NCBI GenBank assembly: GCA_903900265.1
Contig: CAIUMM010000162.1
Coordinates: 1 to 47,034, forward strand
DNA from: an uncultured Pseudomonadota bacterium
GTDB lineage: Bacteria; Myxococcota_A; UBA796; SXON01
Direction of reading: 5' to 3'
DNA: 47,034 nt
A model generated the notes under the pieces. That model saw only the letters and a program-made list of their open reading frames with translations, was not told the DNA's origin and searched no databases. Within the stretch, counting starts at the first letter, position 1, and the number at the start of each line of letters is the position of its first letter. Both the position numbers and the translations under genes were made by a program. Positions 8,120-15,962 of the stretch are shown piece by piece.

Positions 8120-9543
8120 GGTTCAAGAAGCGCAAGCCAGCGCGCGAGGTGCGGATCGACCGCTTCGATGCGCAAGGGCGGGGCGAGGGCGCCGATGCCT
8201 CCGGTCGCCGGTGGTCGGTGCGCGGCGCGCCGGTAGGCTCGACCGTGCTGACCGGGGGGAAGGACGGTGTGCGCCTCGGTCTGGTTCAGGCCGCGGAGGA
8301 TGCGGTGACGCCGCCGTGCGCGGTGTTCGGCGTGTGCGGCGGTTGCCAGTGGCAGGAGATGCCGCTCGCTCGGCAACGCGCCGAGAAGCACGCGGCGTTG
8401 CAGCGTCTGCTCGAGCCGTTGGGGGGCGTGGACCACGGCATGCTCGCGGCGGAAGCAGGCTATGGCTACCGGAACAAGATTGAGCTGACCTTTGGCGTTG
8501 GTCGGTACTTGTTGGCGCATGAGCTGAACACCGACATCAAGCGCGAGGGCCGTTGGCTCGGCTTCCACGCGCCCGGTCGCTACGACCGCATCGTCGACAC
8601 GCCCGATTGCAATCTGGCATCGCCGGCGATCAACAAGGTGTATGCGCGAATCCGCGCGGACGTGTACGCGAGCGGGTTTGCGTTCTGGTGTCCCAACGAA
8701 CACGTGGGCTTCTTCCGAAATCTGGTGCTGCGCGAAGGCACACCCGAGTCCGGCGGGGAGGCGCCCGTGCTGGTGGCGCTCTACACCTTTCCCGGCGACG
8801 ACGCGCAGGCTGCCTGGCTCCGCGCCCGCGCGCCGACCTGGGGTGCGGCGTGCGTGGGCTGGTTTGAGAACGCCGCGAACGCCGACGCGGCGATCGGCGA
8901 CCTGCGCGAGGTGTTGGTCGAGTCTGGTCAGGGCTTGAGCATCCGCGCCATGTTGGGCGGCGTGCACTTTCAGCTCTCCCCCACGGCATTTTTTCAAGTG
9001 AACGTGCCCGGAGCTGAGCTGCTGGTCAGCGCGGTGCGGCGCATGTTGGGCACCAACGCGGGCAGCACCCCCGACGCGCCGCGCGTGCTGTGGGACCTGT
9101 ACTGCGGGGCCGGCTTGCTCGGCCTCGCGTGCGCCGCGGAGTTTGACGCGGTCTACGGCATCGAGTCGGTGGCCGCGGCGATCGACGACGCCCGTCGCAA
9201 CGCCGTGGACAACGGCATCACCAACGCCACGTTCGCGGCTGGAAATGTCGAGAACCTTCTGTCGGACTTGCCAAGTCCTACCGCGATCATCGTCGATCCG
9301 CCCCGCAACGGGCTGCACGCCGACGCGCTGCGCGTGCTGGCGACGATGGCCTCGTACCAGACCGAGTCGCGCGACCTCGTGCTGGTCTATGTGGCGTGCA
9401 AACCTTCCTCTTTGCTCCGGGACGGCGTGCTGCTGAAGCAGGCCGGCTGGGTCTGCACCGACTGGGTGGCGGTGGATCTGTTCCCGCAGACGGTGCACGT
9501 CGAGGTGGTCACCCGCTGGGTCGTCGGCGTCAGCGGGGGCTGA
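8116..9543 (+). CDS. 23S rRNA/tRNA (uracil-5)-methyltransferase, RlmD/TrmA family
   Basis: 475 residues. Order: N-terminal TRAM-like OB region (~8-60), iron-sulfur cysteines C68, C74, C77 (C-x5-C-G-G-C) and C165, then a SAM-dependent methyltransferase domain with FFQVN, the WDLYCGAGLLGL SAM-binding loop, a DPPRNGL motif and the catalytic Cys in YVACKPSSLLRD. The four cysteines match the [4Fe-4S] site of RlmD (23S rRNA m5U1939). RlmC and TrmA relatives are close, so the exact target base is not certain. The last 14 bp overlap the 3' end of the convergent small gene at 9530-9727. Confidence 0.88.
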   Translation: MRFKKRKPAREVRIDRFDAQGRGEGADASGRRWSVRGAPVGSTVLTGGKDGVRLGLVQAAEDAVTPPCAVFGVCGGCQWQEMPLARQRAEKHAALQRLLEPLGGVDHGMLAAEAGYGYRNKIELTFGVGRYLLAHELNTDIKREGRWLGFHAPGRYDRIVDTPDCNLASPAINKVYARIRADVYASGFAFWCPNEHVGFFRNLVLREGTPESGGEAPVLVALYTFPGDDAQAAWLRARAPTWGAACVGWFENAANADAAIGDLREVLVESGQGLSIRAMLGGVHFQLSPTAFFQVNVPGAELLVSAVRRMLGTNAGSTPDAPRVLWDLYCGAGLLGLACAAEFDAVYGIESVAAAIDDARRNAVDNGITNATFAAGNVENLLSDLPSPTAIIVDPPRNGLHADALRVLATMASYQTESRDLVLVYVACKPSSLLRDGVLLKQAGWVCTDWVAVDLFPQTVHVEVVTRWVVGVSGG

Positions 9544-9727
9544 GCTTCGTCACGCGCAGATGGGGGCCTTTGCCGGGCCCTTCCTCGCGGTCGCCCTCGA
9601 CGCGCACCTGCTGGTCTTTCATCGCCCCGGGGACGTTCCCGAGCAGCACAAATTGCTCGGTCGCGGTGACGAGCACCCACGCTCCGTCCTCGCCGTCGCG
9701 TTGTTCCAATTTTCCTCGGATAACCAT
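9530..9727 (-). CDS. Small beta-rich hypothetical protein (OB-like)
   Basis: 65 residues from ATG 9727, ten bases downstream of the CoA-transferase stop in the same operon direction. The sequence is an alternating beta pattern (VIRGKLEQ, AWVLVTATEQFVLLG, QQVRVEGDRE, HLRVTKL), like small OB-fold proteins of the DUF5818 kind that place a residue or nucleic acid in a barrel groove. No signal peptide, no cysteine. Coding is likely because of the operon position and the regular strand pattern, but no family is claimed. It overlaps the end of the convergent methyltransferase gene by 14 bp. Confidence 0.6.
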   Translation of the reverse strand: MVIRGKLEQRDGEDGAWVLVTATEQFVLLGNVPGAMKDQQVRVEGDREEGPGKGPHLRVTKLSPR

Positions 9728-9737
9728 GGTGTATCGC

Positions 9738-10901
9738 CTACAGTAGATGTGATGTGTGGGACGGTTTTCGGTGTTCGAGCTGGCGCTCGTGGTGTTCGAG
9801 TTCGGCGAGCACCTCGGCGGTGTGCTCCCCAAGCTTGGGGGGCGGCCGAAACGCGATGGGCGCCAGCGGCGGCGCCGGGAAGGTCCAGGGGCCGAGGTGG
9901 AGCTGGCGGGCGAGGGGATGCGCGAGCGAGCTGGCGACGGACAACGCCGGTCCGCATGGGACTCCCGCTCGTCCTAACGCGTGGTCCCACGCGGCTACGG
10001 TGTCCGACGCCAAACGCGCCTCGATCGCAGCGTCTAAGCGCGTGCGATCGGCGACGCGGTCCCGGATCGTGCTCCAGGCGGGGTCGGCGGGGAGGTCGAG
10101 GGCGCTGCGCAGCTTTTCCCAGAGCGGGTCGTTCGCGCAGCAGATCGAAAGCCATCCATCGCTGCACCGGTAGAGGTTGTACGGCGCGATGGACGGGTGC
10201 GCGTTGGAGGGCGGCGGCGGCGCGGTGCCGGTGTTCAGCCAGGCCGAGGCGAAGTAGGCGAGCAGGTGGTGCTGTACGTCGAGCATGGAGATCACGCGGC
10301 GGCAACCCAAGCCGGTGCGCGCACGCTCGAGCAGCCCGAACAGCACGGCTTGCACGGCGACCTGCGCGCTCGCGAGATCGGCGATGCTCGGGCCGGCTTT
10401 GCGGGGTGGATCGGCGGTCAGGTTGGTGATGCCGCCGATGCTCTGGAGCACGAGATCGTAGCCGGCGCGTCCGGTCCACGCGGGGTCGGCGTCCCCGAAA
10501 GCGTGGATGGCGACCGCCACTAAGGCGGGGTTGTCGGCCCGCAGCGTCGCGTCTCCCAACCCAAGCCGCTCCATGACGCCGGGCCGAAAGTTCTCCACCA
10601 CCACGTCCGCGGTCTGAACCAGCCTGCGCGCGATGTCGCGCCCCTCCGAGGACTTCAGGTCGAGCACCACCGAGCGCTTATTCCGGTTTGTACAGGCAAA
10701 GTAGACGCTCTCGCCTGCGGCGTCGCCGTCGGGCATCAGCGGCTGGAATTGCCGCGTCTCGTCGCCCTCCGGCGCTTCGATCTTGATGACGTCAAACCCT
10801 TGATCCCCGAGGATCTGGGTCGCCCATGGCCCGGCGAGCACGCGGGTAAAGTCGATCACTCGAAACCGCCGGGATGGATCCGGAGCGGAGGTCGTGTTCA
10901 T
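9738..10901 (-). CDS. Class III CoA-transferase (CaiB/BaiF family)
   Basis: 387 residues. It shows the family landmarks: FTRVLAGPWATQILGDQGFDVIKIE near the N-terminus, NRNKRSVVLDLK, VVENFRPGVMERLGL, GYDLVLQSIGG and the catalytic aspartate D175 in SIADLASAQ. Family members move CoA between carboxylic acids through an aspartyl-CoA anhydride (formyl-CoA transferase, carnitine CoA-transferase, alpha-methylacyl-CoA racemase); the acid used here cannot be told from sequence. Its ATG overlaps the stop of the upstream ABC ATPase (ATGA), so it is co-translated with an exporter operon. Confidence 0.9.
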   Translation of the reverse strand: MNTTSAPDPSRRFRVIDFTRVLAGPWATQILGDQGFDVIKIEAPEGDETRQFQPLMPDGDAAGESVYFACTNRNKRSVVLDLKSSEGRDIARRLVQTADVVVENFRPGVMERLGLGDATLRADNPALVAVAIHAFGDADPAWTGRAGYDLVLQSIGGITNLTADPPRKAGPSIADLASAQVAVQAVLFGLLERARTGLGCRRVISMLDVQHHLLAYFASAWLNTGTAPPPPSNAHPSIAPYNLYRCSDGWLSICCANDPLWEKLRSALDLPADPAWSTIRDRVADRTRLDAAIEARLASDTVAAWDHALGRAGVPCGPALSVASSLAHPLARQLHLGPWTFPAPPLAPIAFRPPPKLGEHTAEVLAELEHHERQLEHRKPSHTSHLL

Positions 10902-11785
10902 GGCTTGCTGCCTTTGGTATCCGCGAGCACGCGCGCTTCGAGCGAGGAGCCGGTGCGAACCTCGTGGATGCGGGCGCCCAACGCGAGCAGCTCGGTGAGC
11001 TTGGCGCTGGTCGCTTCGGCCAAAGAGCGTGGGTCATCCGCGGTCAGGCGCAGCACGACCGAGCCGGTGAGCCCGGCGGGCAGCGGATCGGCGAGGGTGA
11101 TCGTGACCTCGCGATCGGCGCCGGTGACCGCGCTCATCGCGCCTTCGCGCACACAGCGGCCGTGGTCGATGACGACGACGCGGTCGCAGAGCGACTCCAG
11201 CTCCGCGAGGTTGTGCGAGCTGATCAGCACCGTGGTCTTGCCGCGGAGCCCAGCGAGCACATCCCGGAGGTGGTGTGCCTGCGCGGGATCGAGCCCGCTG
11301 GTGGGCTCATCCAACAACACGAACGCAGGCTCCCCGAGCAGCGCCGAAGCGACGGTGACGCGCCGGCGCATGCCGTGCGACAAGGTCGCGATGCGCGCAT
11401 CGGCGCGGTCTCCGAGCAACACCTCGCCGAGCACCCGCTCGATCGCGGGGTTCAACGTGGATCGAGTGATGCCCTGAAGCCGCCCCCACGCCGCCAGGAG
11501 CTGACGGGGCGTGCTCGCCGTCGGCAGCTCCGCATCTTGCGGTAGAATCCCGACTTTTCCAGCGTGTTTTACCGGGTCAAAGGGCCCGAGCCCTAACAGA
11601 TCGATCGAGCCGCTGTCGGGCGATAGAAAGCCGGCGATGATCGACATCGTCGTGGTTTTTCCCGCGCCGTTGGGGCCGATGAGGCCGCAGATGCTGCCCG
11701 CAGGCACGGTGAACGACAGGTCGGCGAGCGCGTGGTGCTTGCCGAAGCGCTTGTTCAAGCTTCGCAGGGTCAGCGCGTCCGTCAC
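10898..11785 (-). CDS. ABC transporter ATP-binding protein (ABC-2 exporter type)
   Basis: 295 residues. The start is GTG 11785, supported by GGAGGG six bases upstream and a four-base overlap (GTGA) with the permease stop; a longer frame upstream would run through the permease gene. Motifs: Walker A GPNGAGKTTT, signature LSHGMRRR (Gly to His at the third position, common in this subfamily), Walker B LLDEPTSGLDP and H-loop SSHNLAELE. The C-terminal ~80 residues form an extra regulatory beta domain, as in NosF/CcmA-type ATPases. It would pair with the permease at 11782-12690. The exported substrate is unknown. Confidence 0.88.
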   Translation of the reverse strand: MTDALTLRSLNKRFGKHHALADLSFTVPAGSICGLIGPNGAGKTTTMSIIAGFLSPDSGSIDLLGLGPFDPVKHAGKVGILPQDAELPTASTPRQLLAAWGRLQGITRSTLNPAIERVLGEVLLGDRADARIATLSHGMRRRVTVASALLGEPAFVLLDEPTSGLDPAQAHHLRDVLAGLRGKTTVLISSHNLAELESLCDRVVVIDHGRCVREGAMSAVTGADREVTITLADPLPAGLTGSVVLRLTADDPRSLAEATSAKLTELLALGARIHEVRTGSSLEARVLADTKGSKP

Positions 11786-12690
11786 AGGTCCCTCCGCTGG
11801 AACCGGGCGAACCCCACCGCAAAAAACACGACGGCGAGCAGCACGCTGCGGCCCGATGCAAAGGCCAGCACGCTCGGATCGGTGGACCAGAACTCGTTCC
11901 AGTACCGCGTCGGGATCGCGAGGGTGAGCAGATCGCACACCTGACCTACAAACCCCGGCCCGGCCTTGAAGGTGAGGATGGCGTTCAGCGCTGGCATGCC
12001 GAAGAACGCCAGCGTCGCGGCGACGCGCGCGCCGTTGGGACTCCCGATCAACAAGCTTGACCCCAGCGCGAGCCCGAGGAACGGGAGGCTAAACAGGCAC
12101 GACCACGCACAGCGGGTGAGCAGCGTGACCGCGAGGTCGACCGGCGGGTTCCCGCTCATCATGAGCAGGCCCAAGATCCACGCCAGTCCCACTCCAAGCA
12201 GCGCAGCGACCGCGCCCAGCAGCAATTGTCCCAGCAGCTTGCCCGCGGCGATCTCCAAGCGCCCGGTGCGCACCAGCAGAAAGCGAATCGAGCGCGACTT
12301 TACCTCGGCGCTCACCGTGCCCGACGCGGTGAACACCAGCACCGCCGGCAGCAGCCCCATGCTGAAGATGCCTACCCAAAGCCCGAGCGCGGGTTGGTCG
12401 AGCAGGGCGTCTGCCGCCGACGTGCCGCCGACGATCGGGGCGAGCAGGTCACGGACGTCGCCGTTTTGCAGGAGCTGCGGGAGCATCGCGCCCGGATGGC
12501 TGGTGGCCGGGACCCCGAGCGTTTCGGCCAGCCGGTTCTCGGCTTCGCCGAGGATCTTCGTGAACAGCCAGACCGAAAACCCGATGCCGCCCAGATACGC
12601 GAGGATCACCAACTGGAAAAGCCGTGTTCGAACGGCCTCTCCCAGCTCGTAGGCCGCGACCCACCAGGTGTCGAGCACCGCGCGCATCAT
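11782..12690 (-). CDS. ABC-2 type permease, NosY-like
   Basis: 302 residues from ATG 12690, which has GGTGAG six bases upstream; a TTG at 12708 lies inside the previous gene. About six hydrophobic segments are visible: near 25-42, a pair around 108-130, 160-190, 205-225, 230-250 and 275-295. A large periplasmic loop (~45-105) follows the first span. The architecture and the phrase SAEVKSRSIRFLLVRTGRLEIAAGK match ABC-2 membrane subunits such as NosY and GldF-like permeases. It forms the exporter with the ATPase encoded next. It overlaps no functional clue about cargo. Confidence 0.8.
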   Translation of the reverse strand: MMRAVLDTWWVAAYELGEAVRTRLFQLVILAYLGGIGFSVWLFTKILGEAENRLAETLGVPATSHPGAMLPQLLQNGDVRDLLAPIVGGTSAADALLDQPALGLWVGIFSMGLLPAVLVFTASGTVSAEVKSRSIRFLLVRTGRLEIAAGKLLGQLLLGAVAALLGVGLAWILGLLMMSGNPPVDLAVTLLTRCAWSCLFSLPFLGLALGSSLLIGSPNGARVAATLAFFGMPALNAILTFKAGPGFVGQVCDLLTLAIPTRYWNEFWSTDPSVLAFASGRSVLLAVVFFAVGFARFQRRDL

Positions 12691-12697
12691 CGGGCGC

Positions 12698-13414
12698 TCA
12701 CCGTTCAAACGCCGGCAGGGCTTCGAGCTTGCTGAGGCTCTCCACGGCGTCGCCCGACAGGTAGGAGAACGGATCGACCGCCTCGGGATCCACGGCGTCG
12801 TAGACCTCCGCGGGCAGGATCTCGCGCAGCTTGTCGTCGGCGGCGAGCACGACGTCGAGGCTGTTGGCGGTGAATTCCATCGCGTCGCGCCGGTCGAGAT
12901 CCTCGCCGGCGTTGGCCGCGGCGACGAAGCGCTCGACCTCCGCCTTGAGCTGAGTGTTCATCTCGGACATCGCGGCGGTGACCTCGGCTTGCTGATCGTC
13001 GCTCAGCTCGCCCTGCTCGGTCAGCGCGGCCATGGCTTGGGCGCGCCGGGCGTCGAGCGTAGCTTGCATGACGCCGACTTGCTGGCGGATCTGCGCTGCG
13101 TCGAGCGTCTCTGGGGCTTGACCGGCGGCATCGGTCGCCGCGTCTGGCGCTTCGGGAGCAGCATCGGCTGGTTCGATGGGCTCGGGACCGTCGGTCGCGC
13201 CCTTGGGTTCGGGCCCACCCGGACTTGGGGGCTTTGCGCGGAGGAGCTGCTGGATGCCTTCGAGCGCGCTCCCGCCTCCGCGGTTGCTGGAGCGGGCCTT
13301 GGCCCGAAGCTCGTCCATCTGCTTGCGCGCCTCCAACAGCTCGCCGCGGGGTTGCCACGCGCCGAGCACGATGCCGATGACCAAAGCGACGACGACCGGT
13401 ACGAAGTGTTTCAC
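12698..13414 (-). CDS. Membrane-anchored coiled-coil protein of unknown function
   Basis: 238 residues. One N-terminal membrane span (5-19, VPVVVALVIGIVLGAW) is followed by a charged helical segment that could be a coiled coil (24-42), a Pro/Ala/Glu-rich linker (~60-100) and a helical C-terminal domain (~105-238) rich in Ala, Glu, Asp and Gln (TEQGELSDDQQAEVTAAMSE resembles the LTxxQ style of Spy/CpxP chaperones, but weakly). It is the first gene of the leftward operon; its stop lies 8 bp inside the region upstream of the permease start. I infer a periplasmic accessory protein of the exporter; not recognised as a known family. Confidence 0.65.
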   Translation of the reverse strand: MKHFVPVVVALVIGIVLGAWQPRGELLEARKQMDELRAKARSSNRGGGSALEGIQQLLRAKPPSPGGPEPKGATDGPEPIEPADAAPEAPDAATDAAGQAPETLDAAQIRQQVGVMQATLDARRAQAMAALTEQGELSDDQQAEVTAAMSEMNTQLKAEVERFVAAANAGEDLDRRDAMEFTANSLDVVLAADDKLREILPAEVYDAVDPEAVDPFSYLSGDAVESLSKLEALPAFER

Positions 13415-13459
13415 AGCTCCCTGCTATCCCGATCTGCGTAGAAAATTTGTCGCGAAGTC

Positions 13460-13470
13460 TTGACGCGTCA
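13460..13470 (+). promoter_or_regulatory. Possible -35 box and palindrome in a divergent intergenic region
   Basis: Between the divergent genes at 13414 and 13528 sits TTGACG (13460-13465), a near-consensus -35 box. The perfect 10-base palindrome TGACGCGTCA covers 13461-13470. No convincing -10 is found at 16-18 bp. It may be an operator or chance. Confidence 0.25.
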
Positions 13471-13527
13471 CCCCCAGATGTGTTTCCTTGGTTAGACATC
13501 CGACCCCCGTCATCCCCGCAGGTCCCC

Positions 13528-14610
13528 ATGCTCCCCGAATCCGTCCCCACTCCCCCTACCAACAAGCCCTGGCTGCTCTTCGGCGCGATTGGCGTCTCGC
13601 TCGCCCTCAACCTTGGGTTGGCGCTGCGGCTGGGTATGTCGCATTCGGACTCGGCGGAAGCCGCACCGGCCGACGCTTCGGTCGCGACTGCAGCCGCTCC
13701 CGCGGTCGCTGCGGATCCTTCGCCGATCGTGATCGGAAGTGACACGACCGTTTCAAACGCGCCCGTGCCGGCCGCGGAGATCGCTCCGTTGCCTGAGCCG
13801 CTCGGCGCCGCTGCCCAAGCGGGCACGCACCTCTACTCGGGCGTGGTGCAGTCTTCGATCTCCGCCACGTTTACCGGCGTGTTGGACACTTCGCCGGCAG
13901 CGTTGTCGGCGGTGTACACGCGCTTGTTCGCGTGGGATCTCGACATGCGCCGCGACCTTCACCGGGGCGACCTCGTCGAGGTCATGTACGAGCAGCGCGA
14001 AGGGCAAGAGCCGCTGGTGTTGGCCGCGCGGTTCACCAGCCAGCCCGGCACCGCGACCGAGCAGGTATACACCGCGTTTCGGTGGCAGGCGCCTGGCGAC
14101 CGCTTCCCGTCGTACTGGTCCCCCGACGGCACCGAAGTCCCCAAGCGTTTGGTGTCCGGTCCGCTCGCCGACTACGAGCAGATCACCAGCCTTTTGAAGG
14201 ACCGTCCCACGCACGAGGGCATGGACTTCAAGACGCCCATGGGCACCCCGGTGGAGGCGCCGCGCGCTGGCGTCGTCACCCGCGTCAACTGGAACCAGGC
14301 CGCCAACGGCAACTGCGTCGAGCTGCGGTATCAGGACGGCGTAATCGCCAAGTTCCTGCACTTGAACGAGAACCTCGTCAAAGAAGGGCAGGCGGTCGCC
14401 GCGGGCACCATCATCGCGAAGAGCGGCAACACCGGCCACTCGACGGGTCCGCACCTCCACTACCAGACCGAGCGCGGCGGCAAGGTGGTCGATCCTGTGG
14501 ATTACCACGGCACGCTTCGTCGTCAGCTGCAGCCCGATGCGATCAGCCGCTTCCAGAACGACACCCGCACCCTCGCGGCTCAGCTGACCGGACAGGTCGC
14601 TCAGCGCTGA
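13528..14610 (+). CDS. M23 (LytM-type) peptidoglycan peptidase, membrane-anchored
   Basis: 360 residues from ATG 13528, with AGGT just upstream; an in-frame TTG at 13447 would add a Pro-rich 27-residue tail and looks less likely. One membrane anchor lies near 17-35 (LLFGAIGVSLALNLGLALRLG). An Ala/Pro-rich linker follows, then a beta-rich domain (~100-215) like the N-terminal domain of MepM/NlpD-type enzymes, and the M23 domain (~220-330). Zinc residues are visible: HEGMDF (HxGxD with G and D in place), FLHLN and HLHY. I infer a periplasmic cell-wall endopeptidase acting in growth or division. This is the second M23 gene in the window, but unlike the one at 2888 it has no MopE repeats. Confidence 0.85.
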   Translation: MLPESVPTPPTNKPWLLFGAIGVSLALNLGLALRLGMSHSDSAEAAPADASVATAAAPAVAADPSPIVIGSDTTVSNAPVPAAEIAPLPEPLGAAAQAGTHLYSGVVQSSISATFTGVLDTSPAALSAVYTRLFAWDLDMRRDLHRGDLVEVMYEQREGQEPLVLAARFTSQPGTATEQVYTAFRWQAPGDRFPSYWSPDGTEVPKRLVSGPLADYEQITSLLKDRPTHEGMDFKTPMGTPVEAPRAGVVTRVNWNQAANGNCVELRYQDGVIAKFLHLNENLVKEGQAVAAGTIIAKSGNTGHSTGPHLHYQTERGGKVVDPVDYHGTLRRQLQPDAISRFQNDTRTLAAQLTGQVAQR

Positions 14611-14677
14611 TCCGCCGGTCGACCGGGAGCGCGCTGCGCTTGCGTGTTACCTGTGTCCGTTGAAAGGAGGCCGTTGA

Positions 14678-15766
14678 ATGGCGTCTCGATTGGATCTCAG
14701 GCTTCGGACGTGCGGTCTCGCTGCAGCAGCTACGGTAGTCTCCAGCCTGTTTGCTCCTTTGGCGCGTGCAGAGGAGCCGCATCGCGTCGCGCTGGTCATC
14801 GGCATCTCGGACTACGAGCGCCTTCCCAAAGAGCTCGCGCTCGAAACCGCGCGCTCGGAGGCCGCCGATGTCGCGCGCGCGTTGGAGCAGCAAGGCGGGT
14901 ACGACAAGGTGCGGCTGCTGACCGACGCATCTGCGACGCTCAAAAACCTTGAAGCGGCCCTCCGCGATCAGATCGCGGACGAGGTCGGCGTCAACGACAC
15001 GCTGCTGCTCTACTTCGTAGGGCATGGCGTCGGCTCCGACTACGGCGATCCGCGCATCCTGCTGTACGACACCGACCCGGACGCGCTGGACTCCACCTCG
15101 ATGTCCTTGGTGGACCTGAACGGCTACTTCGAGAAGTACATCCACTGCCGCAGCTACATCATCGCCTTTGATGCCGCGCACAGCGGCACGATGAACAACC
15201 TCGCGATGTTGGGCCCCAGCGGCGATGATTGGCCGGGCCGGGGCCAGTCCGCATTTGTCGTTTCTGCAGGTGCCCCGCGACAGGTGGGCAGGCCGGGCGT
15301 GTTTGCTGGGGCGTTCCTGCAGGGCATCTCGGGCCGCGCCGATGCCAATGGGGATGGTCTGGTCACGGCGTCTGAGATGAACAATTACCTCGTGACCGTG
15401 GTGCCTCAAGTCGCCGCGGGTACCCAAAATCCTACGGTGGTGTCCTCCTACGATCCGAACGTCGTGGTCGCGGTGGTCAAGGTGCCCACGTCTGTGCGCG
15501 CGGCCACCGGCCCAGCTGCGCGAGTCGATAAAGCGAAGTTCGTCTTTCAAGGCGGTCAGCAGCCTACCGTGCAGTGTCAGGCTGCCGCGCCGGTCGCCTG
15601 TGATCCGGCCTGCTACGTGTGGGACGTCCCCGCCGGTCCGTGCACGGTCAGCATGTCGGTCAACGGGGAAGCCCTGTCCGGCGATGTCAGCGTGCTGTAC
15701 CGCGGGGCGTACACCTGTGGCAGCTTTCAGGGCGCGCTGCGGTGCTCCAGCCCTCCGCCCCCGTAG
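14678..15766 (+). CDS. Exported caspase-fold protein lacking the catalytic cysteine
   Basis: 362 residues. A strong AAAGGAGG sits upstream of ATG 14678. A signal peptide ends near ARAEE (30-33). The peptidase C14/caspase fold follows: VALVIGISDYERLP at 38-50, the catalytic His in FVGHGVG (H116), and then D165-A166-A167-H168-S169-G170, where the family has D-A-C-H-S-G. The nucleophile Cys is therefore Ala (codon GCG, 15176-15178). Further on is an EF-hand-like loop (DANGDGLVTASE, ~227-238), frequent in bacterial metacaspases. The C-terminal ~75 residues are Cys-rich, with a PEGA-like beta pattern. I infer a pseudo-protease: a binding or regulatory caspase domain in the envelope. Confidence 0.85.
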   Translation: MASRLDLRLRTCGLAAAATVVSSLFAPLARAEEPHRVALVIGISDYERLPKELALETARSEAADVARALEQQGGYDKVRLLTDASATLKNLEAALRDQIADEVGVNDTLLLYFVGHGVGSDYGDPRILLYDTDPDALDSTSMSLVDLNGYFEKYIHCRSYIIAFDAAHSGTMNNLAMLGPSGDDWPGRGQSAFVVSAGAPRQVGRPGVFAGAFLQGISGRADANGDGLVTASEMNNYLVTVVPQVAAGTQNPTVVSSYDPNVVVAVVKVPTSVRAATGPAARVDKAKFVFQGGQQPTVQCQAAAPVACDPACYVWDVPAGPCTVSMSVNGEALSGDVSVLYRGAYTCGSFQGALRCSSPPPP

Positions 15767-15805
15767 GGAGTACGCGGCGGGCGAGAATTGAGATAGGAGG
15801 ATTTT

Positions 15806-15906
15806 GGCAGGCCGTGCCGCGCTGGTGCAGGCCCCGGTCTTCAAAACCGGTCGGGGCGCTCCGGAAGGATCCGCCCGGTGAGTTCGATTCTCATGGCCTG
15901 CCGCCA
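15806..15906 (+). tRNA. selC: tRNA-Sec (anticodon TCA), selenocysteine tRNA
   Basis: The 8-bp acceptor stem GGCAGGCC pairs with GGCCTGCC, followed by discriminator G and an encoded CCA. The anticodon stem CCGGT/ACCGG carries the loop CTTCAAA with TCA at 15841-15843, reading UGA. A long variable arm (~15852-15872) and an extended D-arm fit SelC. The T-arm is TGAG-TTCGATT-CTCA. All of these are hallmarks of bacterial tRNA-Sec; length is 101 nt. selA, selB and selD are not in the window. Confidence 0.96.
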
Positions 15907-15962
15907 ACTCCGCCCGAGACGCGAGACGCCGTCATGCTTCGTGTTGAACATAGGTTGCTCCG

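Noticed and set aside
14615..14626. 12-base palindrome CCGGTCGACCGG after the M23 gene
   Set aside because: Only a six-base half-site with no loop. It could be a weak hairpin or a protein site, but in GC-rich DNA such palindromes are common.
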